Source: Candidatus Peregrinibacteria bacterium
GTDB taxonomy: Bacteria; Patescibacteriota; Gracilibacteria; UBA1369; PNNO01
Length of the DNA stretch: 56,224 bases
Direction of reading: 5' to 3'
Assembly: GCA_016928915.1 (NCBI GenBank)
Contig: JAFGJT010000002.1
Span: forward strand, 1 to 56,224
Part shown: positions 15,781 through 23,089 of the stretch, piece after piece
Layout: each line of letters begins with the position of its first letter
How positions within the stretch are numbered: position 1 is the stretch's first letter
Made by a program: the position numbers and the translations under genes
Notes under the pieces: model-generated
Databases searched by the model: none
The model's input: only the letters and a program-made list of their open reading frames with translations
What the model was told of the DNA's origin: nothing

Positions 15781-15816
15781 TATATATAAAAAATTCCCCG
15801 TCTTATTGAGGGGAAT
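15781..15816 (-). terminator. Intrinsic terminator within the leader of the small-peptide operon
   Basis: On the minus strand ATTCCCC (15816-15810), a 10-base loop and GGGGAAT (15799-15793) form a perfect seven-pair stem, directly followed by TTTTTTATATATA. It lies about 40 bases before the ATG at 15753, between promoter and gene, so it must act as an attenuator. Its left arm is also complementary to TGAGGGG further upstream (see the antiterminator). Confidence 0.8.
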
Positions 15817-15859
15817 CAGACTGCTTTTTAATTTTTACACAGCAACTAATCGCCCCTCA
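15807..15859 (-). promoter_or_regulatory. Antiterminator pairing competing with the terminator
   Basis: On the minus strand TGAGGGG (15859-15853) is fully complementary to CCCCTCA (15813-15807), which contains most of the terminator's left arm. The two structures are mutually exclusive. TGAGGGG lies inside the leader ORF, three codons after its phenylalanine run, and can also pair locally with CCTC just upstream. This is the 1:2 / 2:3 / 3:4 arrangement of ribosome-controlled attenuators. The pairing is visible; its operation in the cell is inferred. Confidence 0.65.
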
Positions 15860-15914
15860 GAGGAGTAAAGAAAAATTCAAAAAAGAATTGAGTTGAGTTG
15901 TTGTGCAAGTTCAT
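15846..15914 (-). CDS. Phe-rich leader peptide ORF (22 codons)
   Basis: ATG at 15914, TAG at 15848-15846. The encoded 22-residue peptide contains FFFEFFFTP (residues 10-18), six Phe in seven positions, very like the FFFAFFFTF of the enterobacterial pheA leader peptide. It lies just downstream of a strong promoter and just upstream of the antiterminator/terminator pair, so it is best read as a regulatory leader ORF sensing charged tRNA-Phe. No Shine-Dalgarno is visible. In an AT-rich genome a run of T can give Phe codons by chance; the surrounding attenuator architecture is what makes it credible. Confidence 0.55.
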   Translation of the reverse strand: MNLHNNSTQFFFEFFFTPLRGD

Positions 15915-15951
15915 ATATTGCTTATATGTACATTGATGTATGTGCGTTGTC

Positions 15952-15979
15952 ATTTTATCACAACAAGGGGTTGAGTCAA
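15952..15979 (-). promoter_or_regulatory. Promoter of the attenuated small-peptide operon
   Basis: On the minus strand TTGACT (15974-15979), 16 bases, TAAAAT (15952-15957). Predicted start near 15945, giving a leader of about 190 bases before the ATG at 15753. Of the gene-poor stretch 15754-16156, this unit fills 15754-15979; from 15980 to 16130 I see nothing else. Confidence 0.7.
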
Positions 15980-16156
15980 GAAAAATATTATAGTTTGCAA
16001 TAATGTGATTTGTAAGAATAAAATATTACTGTTTTATGATGTTTGAAAAATTGATCAACCAAGAACATTAAGTACTGCAATTCATCCGGAATTGTCCGTG
16101 GTGGTTTGCGCTTAAAGGTCCTTGAACGTGTTTTGCAGAACAAAAAAAGGAGAAGT

Positions 16157-16345
16157 ATGATGGAAGAATCCAATGACGGTGAAGGTTCGGTGATTATTGG
16201 AATAATTTGTACTCTTGTGTTCGCGGGAGCAGCGTTGTTTAGCGCTCCACAAGAGAGGGGACCCCTCTTCATCACTGCCGTTTTTCTTGGACTTATCACT
16301 TTGCCCGGTCTTGTGGTTTGGATTGTTGACAGCTGTAAGAGCTGA
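16157..16345 (+). CDS. Small two-helix membrane protein, 62 aa
   Basis: The start is placed at 16157 because a strong Shine-Dalgarno (AAAGGAGA, 16147-16153) lies a few bases upstream; the frame continues further 5' but without such support. Residues 12-31 and 38-56 are hydrophobic helices separated by APQERGP, so it should span the membrane twice, ending in DSCKS. A hairpin terminator follows. Function unknown. It is one of very few genes here with a canonical ribosome-binding site, and its base composition is less AT-rich than the flanks, which may mean recent acquisition. Confidence 0.6.
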   Translation: MMEESNDGEGSVIIGIICTLVFAGAALFSAPQERGPLFITAVFLGLITLPGLVVWIVDSCKS

Positions 16346-16365
16346 TTGCAGAACACCTCACTCGT

Positions 16366-16401
16366 AAGGGGGTCATGCATATTTATGTTGAGCCCCTTTT
16401 T
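16366..16401 (+). terminator. Intrinsic terminator after the small membrane protein gene
   Basis: AAGGGG (16366-16371), an interior G mismatch, TCA, a loop, TGA, a second G and CCCCTT (16393-16398), followed by a T run to 16401. It serves the plus strand and abuts the gap stop codon at 16403. Confidence 0.8.
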
Positions 16402-16402
16402 C

Positions 16403-17410
16403 TTACATCTGGCTGCCGATCAGTCCCGCCATTTCAACGGTTCGTTCGCTGTAGCCCCATTCGTTGTCGTACCATGCGACAACTTTAACCAGGTTGCCGT
16501 CCATAACCATTGTTGAAAGCGAATCTACGATTGATGAATACGGCGAACCTTTGTAATCAACAGAAACAAGCGGTTCATCGGATACTGCAAGAATACCTTT
16601 CATGGATTTTGCGGCTGTATCTTTAAAAAGATTGTTTACTTCTTCAACTGTTGTTGATTTTTTAACGGTGCATACGAAATCTACAAGCGAAACTGTCGGA
16701 GTCGGAACGCGCACGGAAAAACCGTCGAGTTTTCCTTTTAAAACGGGGATAACTTCTCCGACTGTTTTTGCGGCTCCTGTTGTTGTTGGTATCATAGACA
16801 GCGCTGCTGCTCTTGCTCTTCTTAAATCTTTGTGCGCAACATCAAGAATATTCTGGTCGTTTGTGTAAGAATGAATTGTTGTCATGAGGCCTTTTTCAAT
16901 TCCGAGCGCATCGTTAAGCACTTTAACCAGGGGTGCGATACAATTTGTTGTACATGATGCGTTTGAAATGAGCAGGTCTTTTTCAGCGTGAAGGTCTTTT
17001 TCATTTACTCCCATGACCACTGTGCGATCGATATTTTTGCCCGGCGCGCTTATGAGCACTTTTTTTGCTCCCGCCTGCAGATGCTTGGCTGCTCCTTCAC
17101 GATCTGTGAATGCTCCGGTTGATTCAACCACAATATCAATATTATTATCTCTCCACGGAAGATTTAAAGGGTCGCGGTCATGTGTTAATACTATTGATTT
17201 TCCGTTAACTTTCATTTCGTTTTCGCTTATTAGTTCAACATCCGCATCTAGGGCGCCGTAGTTTGAATCATATTTTAAAAGGTGAGCCATTGTTTTGGCC
17301 GGATTTGGATCGTTTATGGCAACAACATCCAAAAGATCCTTTTTTATATTTACTCGAAAAACAAGACGGCCTATTCTTCCAAAGCCGTTAATTGCTACTC
17401 GTGGTTTCAT
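16403..17410 (-). CDS. gap: Glyceraldehyde-3-phosphate dehydrogenase, type I
   Basis: A 335-residue NAD-dependent GAPDH, converting glyceraldehyde 3-phosphate to 1,3-bisphosphoglycerate in the cytoplasm. Visible are the dinucleotide loop NGFGRIGR (8-15), the N33-D34 pair that binds the adenosine ribose in NAD-type enzymes, and the active site SNASCTTNCIAP with catalytic C153. The conserved C-terminal WYDNEWGYS is present. Length is normal. It is monocistronic, divergent from tsaC, and starts from ATG behind TTTAATCAAAAAACC. With fba and fbp it shows that triose-phosphate metabolism is encoded here. Confidence 0.97.
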   Translation of the reverse strand: MKPRVAINGFGRIGRLVFRVNIKKDLLDVVAINDPNPAKTMAHLLKYDSNYGALDADVELISENEMKVNGKSIVLTHDRDPLNLPWRDNNIDIVVESTGAFTDREGAAKHLQAGAKKVLISAPGKNIDRTVVMGVNEKDLHAEKDLLISNASCTTNCIAPLVKVLNDALGIEKGLMTTIHSYTNDQNILDVAHKDLRRARAAALSMIPTTTGAAKTVGEVIPVLKGKLDGFSVRVPTPTVSLVDFVCTVKKSTTVEEVNNLFKDTAAKSMKGILAVSDEPLVSVDYKGSPYSSIVDSLSTMVMDGNLVKVVAWYDNEWGYSERTVEMAGLIGSQM

Positions 17411-17439
17411 GGTTTTTTGATTAAATGTTTTCCGCGGAT

Positions 17440-17468
17440 AAAGTAGCGTGTAGAATAAGCAAGGTCAA
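17440..17468 (-). promoter_or_regulatory. Candidate gap promoter
   Basis: On the minus strand TTGACC (17463-17468), 17 bases, TACTTT (17440-17445), about 30 bases before the gap ATG. The -35 is good and the -10 is weak. Confidence 0.45.
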
Positions 17469-17489
17469 CCTAAAAATATTTATAAAAAC

Positions 17490-18098
17490 ATGAAACGTTT
17501 TAAAGTTAAAGGGAACATATGGAGCATTGAGGCTGAAACTGAATTTTTAAAAGTAATTCAGGCCGGCGGAATAGTTATGCATCCCACAGAAACCTGCTAC
17601 GGTCTTGCTGTTGATGTGTTTAATGAAGAAGCTTTGGCCAAACTGCATATGCTAAAGAAAATGGCTTTTAATAAACCTGTGAGCGTTATAGTACATTCAA
17701 TTGAAGATGCAAAAAGATGGGGAGAAATTAATTCCGAGGCTGAAGGGCTTATGAACCAGTTTTGGCCCGGTCCCTACACCTTTATAGTTAACCGCTCAAA
17801 AAACCTTCCGCCTTTTTTTAATAAGGGGATAGAAAGAGTCGGGTTTCGAAATCCGCCGATTGCAAGTTTATTAAATATTGTAAAAAAAATCGGGCATCCC
17901 ATAACAACCACAAGCGCAAATATTTCTGGCAAGCCTCATGTTTACGAAGTTGATCCTTTTATTTCACAGCTGAGGGAGGAAAGAAGCCAAATTGAGCCCG
18001 ATTTAATTTTGGACGGGGGTTTGCTTGAACAAAATGAACCCTCCGCTGTTTATGATGTTGTGGACGGAAAAGTTTTAAGAGGAAATATAGATATTTAA
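17490..18098 (+). CDS. tsaC: L-threonylcarbamoyladenylate synthase (Sua5/YciO/YrdC family)
   Basis: A 202-residue YrdC-domain protein that makes threonylcarbamoyl-AMP from Thr, bicarbonate and ATP for the t6A37 modification of ANN-decoding tRNAs. The signature HPTETCYGLAVDVF is at about 31-44, with KMAFNKPVSVIV (60-71), FWPGPYTFIV (90-99) and TTTSANISGKP (about 139-149). It lacks the C-terminal Sua5 domain, so it is the short TsaC type. The start context TTTATAAAAAC-ATG has no Shine-Dalgarno. It overlaps the convergent gene by 4 bases at its stop. No other tsa gene lies here. Confidence 0.93.
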   Translation: MKRFKVKGNIWSIEAETEFLKVIQAGGIVMHPTETCYGLAVDVFNEEALAKLHMLKKMAFNKPVSVIVHSIEDAKRWGEINSEAEGLMNQFWPGPYTFIVNRSKNLPPFFNKGIERVGFRNPPIASLLNIVKKIGHPITTTSANISGKPHVYEVDPFISQLREERSQIEPDLILDGGLLEQNEPSAVYDVVDGKVLRGNIDI

Positions 18099-18556
18099 AT
18101 GAACCTTATTGAAAGTATTCCGGCCAGACTGAGTGTTACAAGCAGGTCTGCTATGGCAATCCCCAGAGCGCAGCAGGCAATGGCTTTCCAGAATTTAATT
18201 CCGAATAAAAAAGCAAGCAGGCATCCTGTCCACGCGCCTGTTCCCGGAAGAGGTATTGATACGAAAATTATTAAAAAGGGGGTTCCCCATTTTTGAATGG
18301 AAGAATGGTGTTTTGTTCGAGTGTTGTTAAAAAGCTTTGTAAAAAATTTGTTAAAAAATCGTGAATGTTTCATTAAGAATATCGAAACAGGATCCAGAAA
18401 TAATAAAATAAAAAAGCAGGGAAGCAGATTGCCTATAAATGCCCATAAAAAGATTGTTTCGGGCGGAAGCCCCATTGCGAATCCAAGAGGTATTGCACCT
18501 CTCAGTTCAATAATGGGAACCATGGCTGTTAAAAAAACAATTAAATAACCCGGCAT
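18095..18556 (-). CDS. Small multidrug export-type membrane protein (Sm_multidrug_ex family)
   Basis: A 153-residue integral membrane protein with about four transmembrane helices. The N-terminal PIIELRGAIPLGFAMGLPP matches the conserved motif of the COG2426 family of putative small-molecule exporters, and the second half carries PLPGTGAWTGCLLAFLFG. The ATG at 18556 is preferred over a TTG two codons earlier. The export role attached to this family is weakly supported, so the substrate is unknown. Convergent with tsaC. Confidence 0.82.
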   Translation of the reverse strand: MPGYLIVFLTAMVPIIELRGAIPLGFAMGLPPETIFLWAFIGNLLPCFFILLFLDPVSIFLMKHSRFFNKFFTKLFNNTRTKHHSSIQKWGTPFLIIFVSIPLPGTGAWTGCLLAFLFGIKFWKAIACCALGIAIADLLVTLSLAGILSIRFI

Positions 18557-18684
18557 GATCAAAAGTTTTATCCTTTATTTTTAAATAGTTACTGTTTTTG
18601 TTTTATCACAGGGAATGAATTTTGCCAAATCAAAGTTTAGTATAAAAAAATTATGCAATATACGTACAATCATTCAATATTAAT

Positions 18685-18713
18685 TTGTAATATCGTTTTT
18701 TGTTTTGTATAAA
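18685..18713 (+). promoter_or_regulatory. Candidate promoter upstream of rsmH
   Basis: TTGTAA (18685-18690), 17 bases, TATAAA (18708-18713), giving a leader of about 170 bases to the rsmH ATG. A nearer TTGACT at 18777-18782 has a poor -10. The 325-base gap 18557-18887 also holds short palindromes and DnaA-box-like nonamers (next entry). Confidence 0.45.
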
Positions 18714-18804
18714 AGCTAAACCTTTAATTGAAACCTGCTTTTGAACACAAAACATGCTCCAATTTTTGTAAACTTGTTGACTTAACCTCTTAAAAACCTT
18801 AATT

Positions 18805-18854
18805 TGTACACGTGTTCAGATGATCAAAAAAGTTATACACATTTTGTGCACAAG
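18805..18854. promoter_or_regulatory. Cluster of DnaA-box-like nonamers before rsmH
   Basis: TTATACACA (18833-18841) fits the DnaA consensus TTATNCACA exactly. TTGTGCACA (18844-18852, within the palindrome TTGTGCACAA) and TTGTACACG (about 18804-18812) are near matches. They lie within 85 bases of the rsmH start. DnaA control of this cell-division operon is possible; in AT-rich DNA such clusters can be accidental. Confidence 0.3.
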
Positions 18855-18887
18855 TTTTGAACAGAGAAGCTGATAACGATAATAAGA

Positions 18888-19838
18888 ATGGGGCTAAATG
18901 AAGTCAGTTACGGACACAAACCGGTTCTAATTAACACTGTTGAAAAGTACTGCGGATTAAAAAAAGGAGACACGGTAATAGATTGCACGCTAGGACTTGG
19001 CGGACACAGTGAAATGTTTTTAAAACATATAGGGGCAAAAGGATGGTTAATTGCTTTTGAACAGGATGAAAACAATCTAAAAATTGCAAACGAGCGGCTT
19101 AATAAAAACAAAAATAAAATTTCCATTTATAATGATAATTTTGTTCTTTTAAAAACCAGGATAGATGAACTTAAGCTAAAAGGGGCTGATCTTATATTTT
19201 TCGATCTCGGACTCGCCTCAACTCACGTTGACGCGCCTGAGCGTGGATTTTCGTTCCAGAACGATGGTCCGCTTGATATGCGCTTTGATACGCGCAACAG
19301 GTTAACTGCTGAAGAAGTTTTAAGAAAATATTCGGAAAAAAGGCTGGAAGAAATATTTAAATCGTACGGAGAAGAAAGATACGCAAAAAAATATGCTCAT
19401 ATTATAAAAAGAGCATTGCCCATAACAAGAACCAAACAACTGGCGGATTTAATTCAGAGATTTGCGCCAAGACAAAAGTTCTACGGCAAAAAAAAACTGA
19501 TTCACCCGGCAACAAGAATATTTCAGGCTCTGAGAATAGAAGTTAATAAAGAGCTTGAAGTGCTGGAAGATGCTTTGCGCCAGGCGATTCGGATATTGAA
19601 AAAACATGGAAGACTGATTGTAATTTCCTATCATTCCCTTGAAGACAGAATAGTTAAAAATGTAATGAGAGACGCTGCAAAAGAGTGCATCTGTCCGCGT
19701 GAAGTGCCTAAATGTATATGTAATCACAAACCGGAAATATCTATCCTTACAAAAAAACCGATTCAGCCGGAAGAAGCTGAAATACAACAAAACCCAAGAT
19801 CCCGCAGCGCAAAAATGCGCGTAGCGGAAAAACTGTAA
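18888..19838 (+). CDS. rsmH: 16S rRNA (cytosine1402-N4)-methyltransferase RsmH
   Basis: A 316-residue RsmH (MraW). It begins with HKPVLINTVEKYCGLKKGD, then the SAM site IDCTLGLGGHSEMFL, the DLGLASTHVDAPERGFSFQNDGPLDMRFD block (about 105-133), ATRIFQALRIEVNKEL (about 206-221) and the C-terminal VISYHSLEDRIVKN. All family blocks are intact and length is normal. It methylates C1402 of 16S rRNA. As in most bacteria an ftsL-like gene follows, but ftsI and mur genes do not: the dcw cluster stops here. Confidence 0.96.
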   Translation: MGLNEVSYGHKPVLINTVEKYCGLKKGDTVIDCTLGLGGHSEMFLKHIGAKGWLIAFEQDENNLKIANERLNKNKNKISIYNDNFVLLKTRIDELKLKGADLIFFDLGLASTHVDAPERGFSFQNDGPLDMRFDTRNRLTAEEVLRKYSEKRLEEIFKSYGEERYAKKYAHIIKRALPITRTKQLADLIQRFAPRQKFYGKKKLIHPATRIFQALRIEVNKELEVLEDALRQAIRILKKHGRLIVISYHSLEDRIVKNVMRDAAKECICPREVPKCICNHKPEISILTKKPIQPEEAEIQQNPRSRSAKMRVAEKL

Positions 19839-19876
19839 AAACAAGCTATAAGCACCTTTATTAATAACACAACGAA

Positions 19877-20227
19877 ATGTCACAGGTTATCCTCGCAAGA
19901 AACACAATCAATTACAGACGCCGTCACGCCAGTTATAATTTTGGCCAGTTAAAGACGTTTTTAATGATTGTTTCTATGGGCATCACGATAAGCTTTTTGA
20001 GCGTGATGATGCTTGTGCATTTTAATCAGGTTTCAACACGGGGATACACTATAAAATACCTTGAAGTTAAAAGGCAGGAACTTATAGAGCAGAATGAAAT
20101 AATTCAGAACAATCTGCTTGAAAAGAAAGCTCTTACTATGCTTTCTGTGACCGATAAGGCTAATTCAATGCATAAACCGTCAGATGTCCATTATGTCTCG
20201 GGTTATTCTGCAATTGCAAAAAAGTAA
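19877..20227 (+). CDS. ftsL: FtsL-like cell-division protein
   Basis: A 116-residue bitopic protein: a basic cytoplasmic N-terminus (NTINYRRRH), one membrane helix (about 28-48) and an extracellular coiled coil (about 57-85, KYLEVKRQELIEQNEIIQNN). FtsL is poorly conserved in sequence; the call rests on topology, size and position directly after rsmH, where ftsL usually lies. It would bridge the divisome with DivIC (see 54411-54749). Confidence 0.7.
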   Translation: MSQVILARNTINYRRRHASYNFGQLKTFLMIVSMGITISFLSVMMLVHFNQVSTRGYTIKYLEVKRQELIEQNEIIQNNLLEKKALTMLSVTDKANSMHKPSDVHYVSGYSAIAKK

Positions 20228-20258
20228 ATTCTTTCGCACTTAGCAGAAATTTAAATAT

Positions 20259-20336
20259 AGGGTTGCTAAGGTTGGGTTAAAGCAAAAATCTCTCTCTCAT
20301 AGGCTTTCGAAAGGGAGGTTTTTGCTGGGCAACTTT
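20259..20336 (+). ncRNA. Candidate structured RNA in the fba leader
   Basis: A two-tier fold is visible: an outer stem pairs 20259-20266 with 20329-20336 (core GTTGC/GCAAC, extended by wobble pairs), and inside it a 14-pair stem joins 20281-20294 to 20313-20326. The single-stranded internal segment GTTGGGTTAA (20271-20280) is complementary, with one mismatch, to TTAACCAAAC at 20420-20429, just before the fba ATG. A further small hairpin can form from CAATCC and GGTTG around 20349-20365. No T run follows the large stem, so it is not a simple terminator. I do not recognise a known riboswitch class. Confidence 0.45.
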
Positions 20337-20432
20337 CATCTTACCGCAATCCGGGGCTTTAGGTTGTAATATTTAGTTTCTTTGGGTATCATTTTCGCGG
20401 CTTTTCTTTTTGTAAAATATTAACCAAACAAA

Positions 20433-21467
20433 ATGTCTTCTTTAATCCCTTTTTCAAAGGATGTTAATCCCAATGCAAGGGTTCTTAAAAGTGGTTTTAC
20501 ATTGTTGAATCTTAATGATCTTTTACGTGTTGCGGATGAGCATGGTTTTGGTGTCCCGGCGTGCAATGCACGTTCAAAGTGGATTGTTGAGGCAACGCTG
20601 GATGCGGCATGGGAAATGAAGTCGCCGATTATTATTGAAATCGCGGAGAGTGAAACGGGGTACTGCAATATGCAGCCGGACAAACTTTCGGATATTGTAC
20701 ATAACGGAATCGAGGAGAGAATTTCCAAAAACGGTTATAGCGTGCCGGTTTGTCTTCATCATGATCATATTCAAAAGGATGTGGACGGATGCGTTGAACG
20801 AAGCATAAATGCCGGTTTTTCTTCGTGCGAGGTTGATCTTTCAAAACAGCCTATTGAGGATAATATCAACAAATGTAAAGAGGTTGCGGCAAAAATTCAT
20901 CCTCTTGGAATGTCTTTGGAAGTTGAAGAAGGGGAGATTGGGGCGGCTGAGGCATTGGCCGATCCTGATGTTGAAAAAAATATTGATAAGTATTACACAA
21001 AAGCCGAGGACGCGGTTAAGCTTGTTGAAGGCGTAAAACCCGATGCGCTCGCTTTTTTTGTTGGCAACGGGCACGGGGTTTATTTAAAAACTCCGATTAT
21101 CGGGTTTTACAGGATTAAAGAAATCTGCGATGAAATAAGGAAATTCGGGGTATATGGCGTTCTTCACGGAGGAACCGGGATTTCTCCTGAAATGTTTAAA
21201 AAAGCAATTGAAGCCGGAGCACGCAAGTTTAATTATGCTACCGCTTTATCAAACATATGGTATAAATATTTTCCTGACGATCTTCTTGCGGCCATGGAAA
21301 AAACCGCCAAGGAAAAAGAAAAACCTTTGCGTAAAATTCAGAATTTGTTTGAGGACGAAATAGCAAAACTGGATCATGAAGAAGCAAAAGCGGAAATAAA
21401 AGAACATCTGAAATACATGTTTGTTAACGGATTTTTGTGCGACGGGAAGGCCGAATTATATGTTTGA
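20433..21467 (+). CDS. fba: Fructose-bisphosphate aldolase, class II
   Basis: A 344-residue zinc-dependent aldolase interconverting fructose 1,6-bisphosphate with dihydroxyacetone phosphate and glyceraldehyde 3-phosphate. The catalytic and zinc-binding HHDH lies at 109-112 (catalytic D111). EVEEGEIG (163-170), GNGHGVY (211-217) with a zinc His, and LHGGTGI (244-250) complete the site. The C-terminal part resembles the long FbaA-type enzymes. It lies 35 bases before fbp on the same strand, a probable fba-fbp operon for sugar-phosphate flux. Its leader contains the foldable RNA at 20259-20336. Confidence 0.95.
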   Translation: MSSLIPFSKDVNPNARVLKSGFTLLNLNDLLRVADEHGFGVPACNARSKWIVEATLDAAWEMKSPIIIEIAESETGYCNMQPDKLSDIVHNGIEERISKNGYSVPVCLHHDHIQKDVDGCVERSINAGFSSCEVDLSKQPIEDNINKCKEVAAKIHPLGMSLEVEEGEIGAAEALADPDVEKNIDKYYTKAEDAVKLVEGVKPDALAFFVGNGHGVYLKTPIIGFYRIKEICDEIRKFGVYGVLHGGTGISPEMFKKAIEAGARKFNYATALSNIWYKYFPDDLLAAMEKTAKEKEKPLRKIQNLFEDEIAKLDHEEAKAEIKEHLKYMFVNGFLCDGKAELYV

Positions 21468-21497
21468 CAATTGACATTTAACAATTAACAATTGACG
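21467..21497. repeat. Short tandem AT-rich repeats between fba and fbp
   Basis: Between the fba stop and the fbp start the sequence consists of near-copies of a ten-base unit (AACAATTRAC and shifted versions such as GACAATTGAC). It may have arisen by slippage, and it creates several TTGACA-like hexamers that could act as -35 boxes. No gene is encoded. Confidence 0.5.
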
Positions 21498-21501
21498 AAT
21501 T

Positions 21502-22419
21502 ATGATGGCAGTTTCACTTGAAAATCATCTTCATACCGTAAAAATCGATCATAATTTAAGGCATTTAATCTGCACAATCGCGCGAACAGCAAAATATGTG
21601 CACCATGCCATGCAGACGGGTGATCTTGGTCTTGCGGGAACCAGTAATATGTACGGAGAAGCCCAGCTTGCTTTGGATGTTCTTTCAAACCAGATTTTTG
21701 TTAAAGAATTACAGGAAAGCACTTACACAACTGTTCTTGCATCCGAAGAAATGGATGAAATTATTGAAACTCCCGAAGATAAAAAAGGCGATTATGCGGT
21801 TGTTTTTGATCCTCTGGACGGGTCTTCTTTGGTTAATGCGAATTTGGCAATAGGCAGTATTTTCGGCATTTATAAAGGTGAAAAATTAATTGGACGCACA
21901 GGAAACGAAATGGCCGCTGCGTTATATGTAATTTACGGTCCGCGCGTTACTTTGGTTTACAGTATAGGGAATGGCGTGCATGAATTTATTTTAAACGCAG
22001 TTGGTGAATTTGTTTTATCAAAAGAAAATATAAAAGTTGAGGATGAAGCCAAAAATTTTGCTCCCGGAAACCTGCGCGCCGCCAAAGAAAATGAAAAATA
22101 CGCAAAATTGTTTAAACACTGGGTACAGAGTGATCTTACTCTTCGTTATTCGGGCGGCATGGTGCCGGATATTAATCATATATTTATGAAAGGGCAGGGC
22201 ATTTTTACTTATCCTAAATATAAAGATGCCCCAAAAGGCAAACTGCGGCTTCTTTTTGAATGTGCGCCAATGGCTTATTTGATGGAAAAAGCCGGAGGCC
22301 GTGCGACAGATGGGCAGAAACGCATACTTGATGTTAAAATTGAAACCCTGGATCAGAGAACGCCGATTTTTATAGGTTCCGGAAAAACCGTTAAAAAAGC
22401 CGAATCAATAATGAAATAA
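21502..22419 (+). CDS. fbp: Fructose-1,6-bisphosphatase, class I
   Basis: A 305-residue FBPase removing the 1-phosphate of fructose 1,6-bisphosphate, the irreversible step of gluconeogenesis. The metal and substrate site is intact: ASEEMDE (80-86), FDPLDGSS (102-109) and the C-terminal substrate-binding ECAPMAYLMEKAGG (about 253-266). Two adjacent ATG codons (21502 and 21505) could serve as start. It follows fba closely, suggesting joint expression. Presence in a reduced-genome lineage suggests hexose-phosphate synthesis for cell-wall precursors or storage. Confidence 0.95.
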   Translation: MMAVSLENHLHTVKIDHNLRHLICTIARTAKYVHHAMQTGDLGLAGTSNMYGEAQLALDVLSNQIFVKELQESTYTTVLASEEMDEIIETPEDKKGDYAVVFDPLDGSSLVNANLAIGSIFGIYKGEKLIGRTGNEMAAALYVIYGPRVTLVYSIGNGVHEFILNAVGEFVLSKENIKVEDEAKNFAPGNLRAAKENEKYAKLFKHWVQSDLTLRYSGGMVPDINHIFMKGQGIFTYPKYKDAPKGKLRLLFECAPMAYLMEKAGGRATDGQKRILDVKIETLDQRTPIFIGSGKTVKKAESIMK

Positions 22420-22459
22420 ATTTGTAAGGAACGCGTATAAAGAAAGTTAAATACTTCGT

Positions 22460-23038
22460 ATGGTCGATGAATTAAACAAGATACCGGAGAAGGACATCGA
22501 ACAGCTTGTTATAAGGAGCCAGAAGGGCGACAGTGAGGCTTTTTCAAAACTTTATGACGAGTATTTTACGCCTATTTACAGGTATATATTTTTTAAGGTG
22601 CGTAAGGATGAAGCTGAAGATATTCTGGAAACATTATTTTTAAAAGCATGGGAAAATATTAAGTCATATAAAAAAAGAAAAAACGTAAATTTTAAGTCAT
22701 GGCTTTTTAGAATAGCGCATAATCTGGTTGTGGATCATTACAGGCTTTCAAGAACGCATCAGGAGCTTGATCCGCGCATGTCGGACCCTAAAAAGGAAGC
22801 AAATCCGCTGGAAAGGGTTCAGCGCTCTTTAAATAACGAAAGTTTAAAATCCGCCCTCGGAAAGCTTAAAAAGAAATACAGAGATGTGATTGTTTTAAAA
22901 TTCATCAACGAACTTTCAAATGAAGAAGTAAGTCGCGTACTTAAAAAGAGTGAAGGCAGCGTGAGGATTTTACAATTCAGGGCTTTAAAAGCTTTAAAGG
23001 AACACCTTGCAGAAACCGGCTTCACCGGTCTTGAGTAA
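22460..23038 (+). CDS. ECF-type RNA polymerase sigma factor
   Basis: A 192-residue sigma70-family protein containing only regions 2 and 4. Region 2 runs about 13-95 (FSKLYDEYFTPIYRYIFFKV, DEAEDILETLFLKAWENI, NFKSWLFRIAHNLVVDHYR). Region 4 covers about 125-185 (LKKKYRDVIVLKFINELSNEEVSRVLKKSEGSV, a helix-turn-helix). It is followed after 51 bases by a membrane FecR-like protein, the usual place of an anti-sigma or signal-transducing partner. It would direct RNA polymerase to a small regulon, possibly envelope related; its promoter motif cannot be read from one copy. Confidence 0.92.
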   Translation: MVDELNKIPEKDIEQLVIRSQKGDSEAFSKLYDEYFTPIYRYIFFKVRKDEAEDILETLFLKAWENIKSYKKRKNVNFKSWLFRIAHNLVVDHYRLSRTHQELDPRMSDPKKEANPLERVQRSLNNESLKSALGKLKKKYRDVIVLKFINELSNEEVSRVLKKSEGSVRILQFRALKALKEHLAETGFTGLE

Positions 23039-23089
23039 CAAAATTCGGGTCGGATCGTTATTGTTTATGCTAAGGCATATATTAAAACC

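Noticed and set aside
15988-16380. 130-codon minus-strand ORF covering the small membrane-protein gene
   Set aside because: It runs antisense through a gene with a strong ribosome-binding site and a terminator, and its product is a Pro/Arg/Ser-rich string with no plausible domain.
20281-20326. Intrinsic terminator after the ftsL-like gene
   Set aside because: The stem is long, but the sequence directly after it (GGGCAAC) has no T run and instead pairs with an upstream segment.
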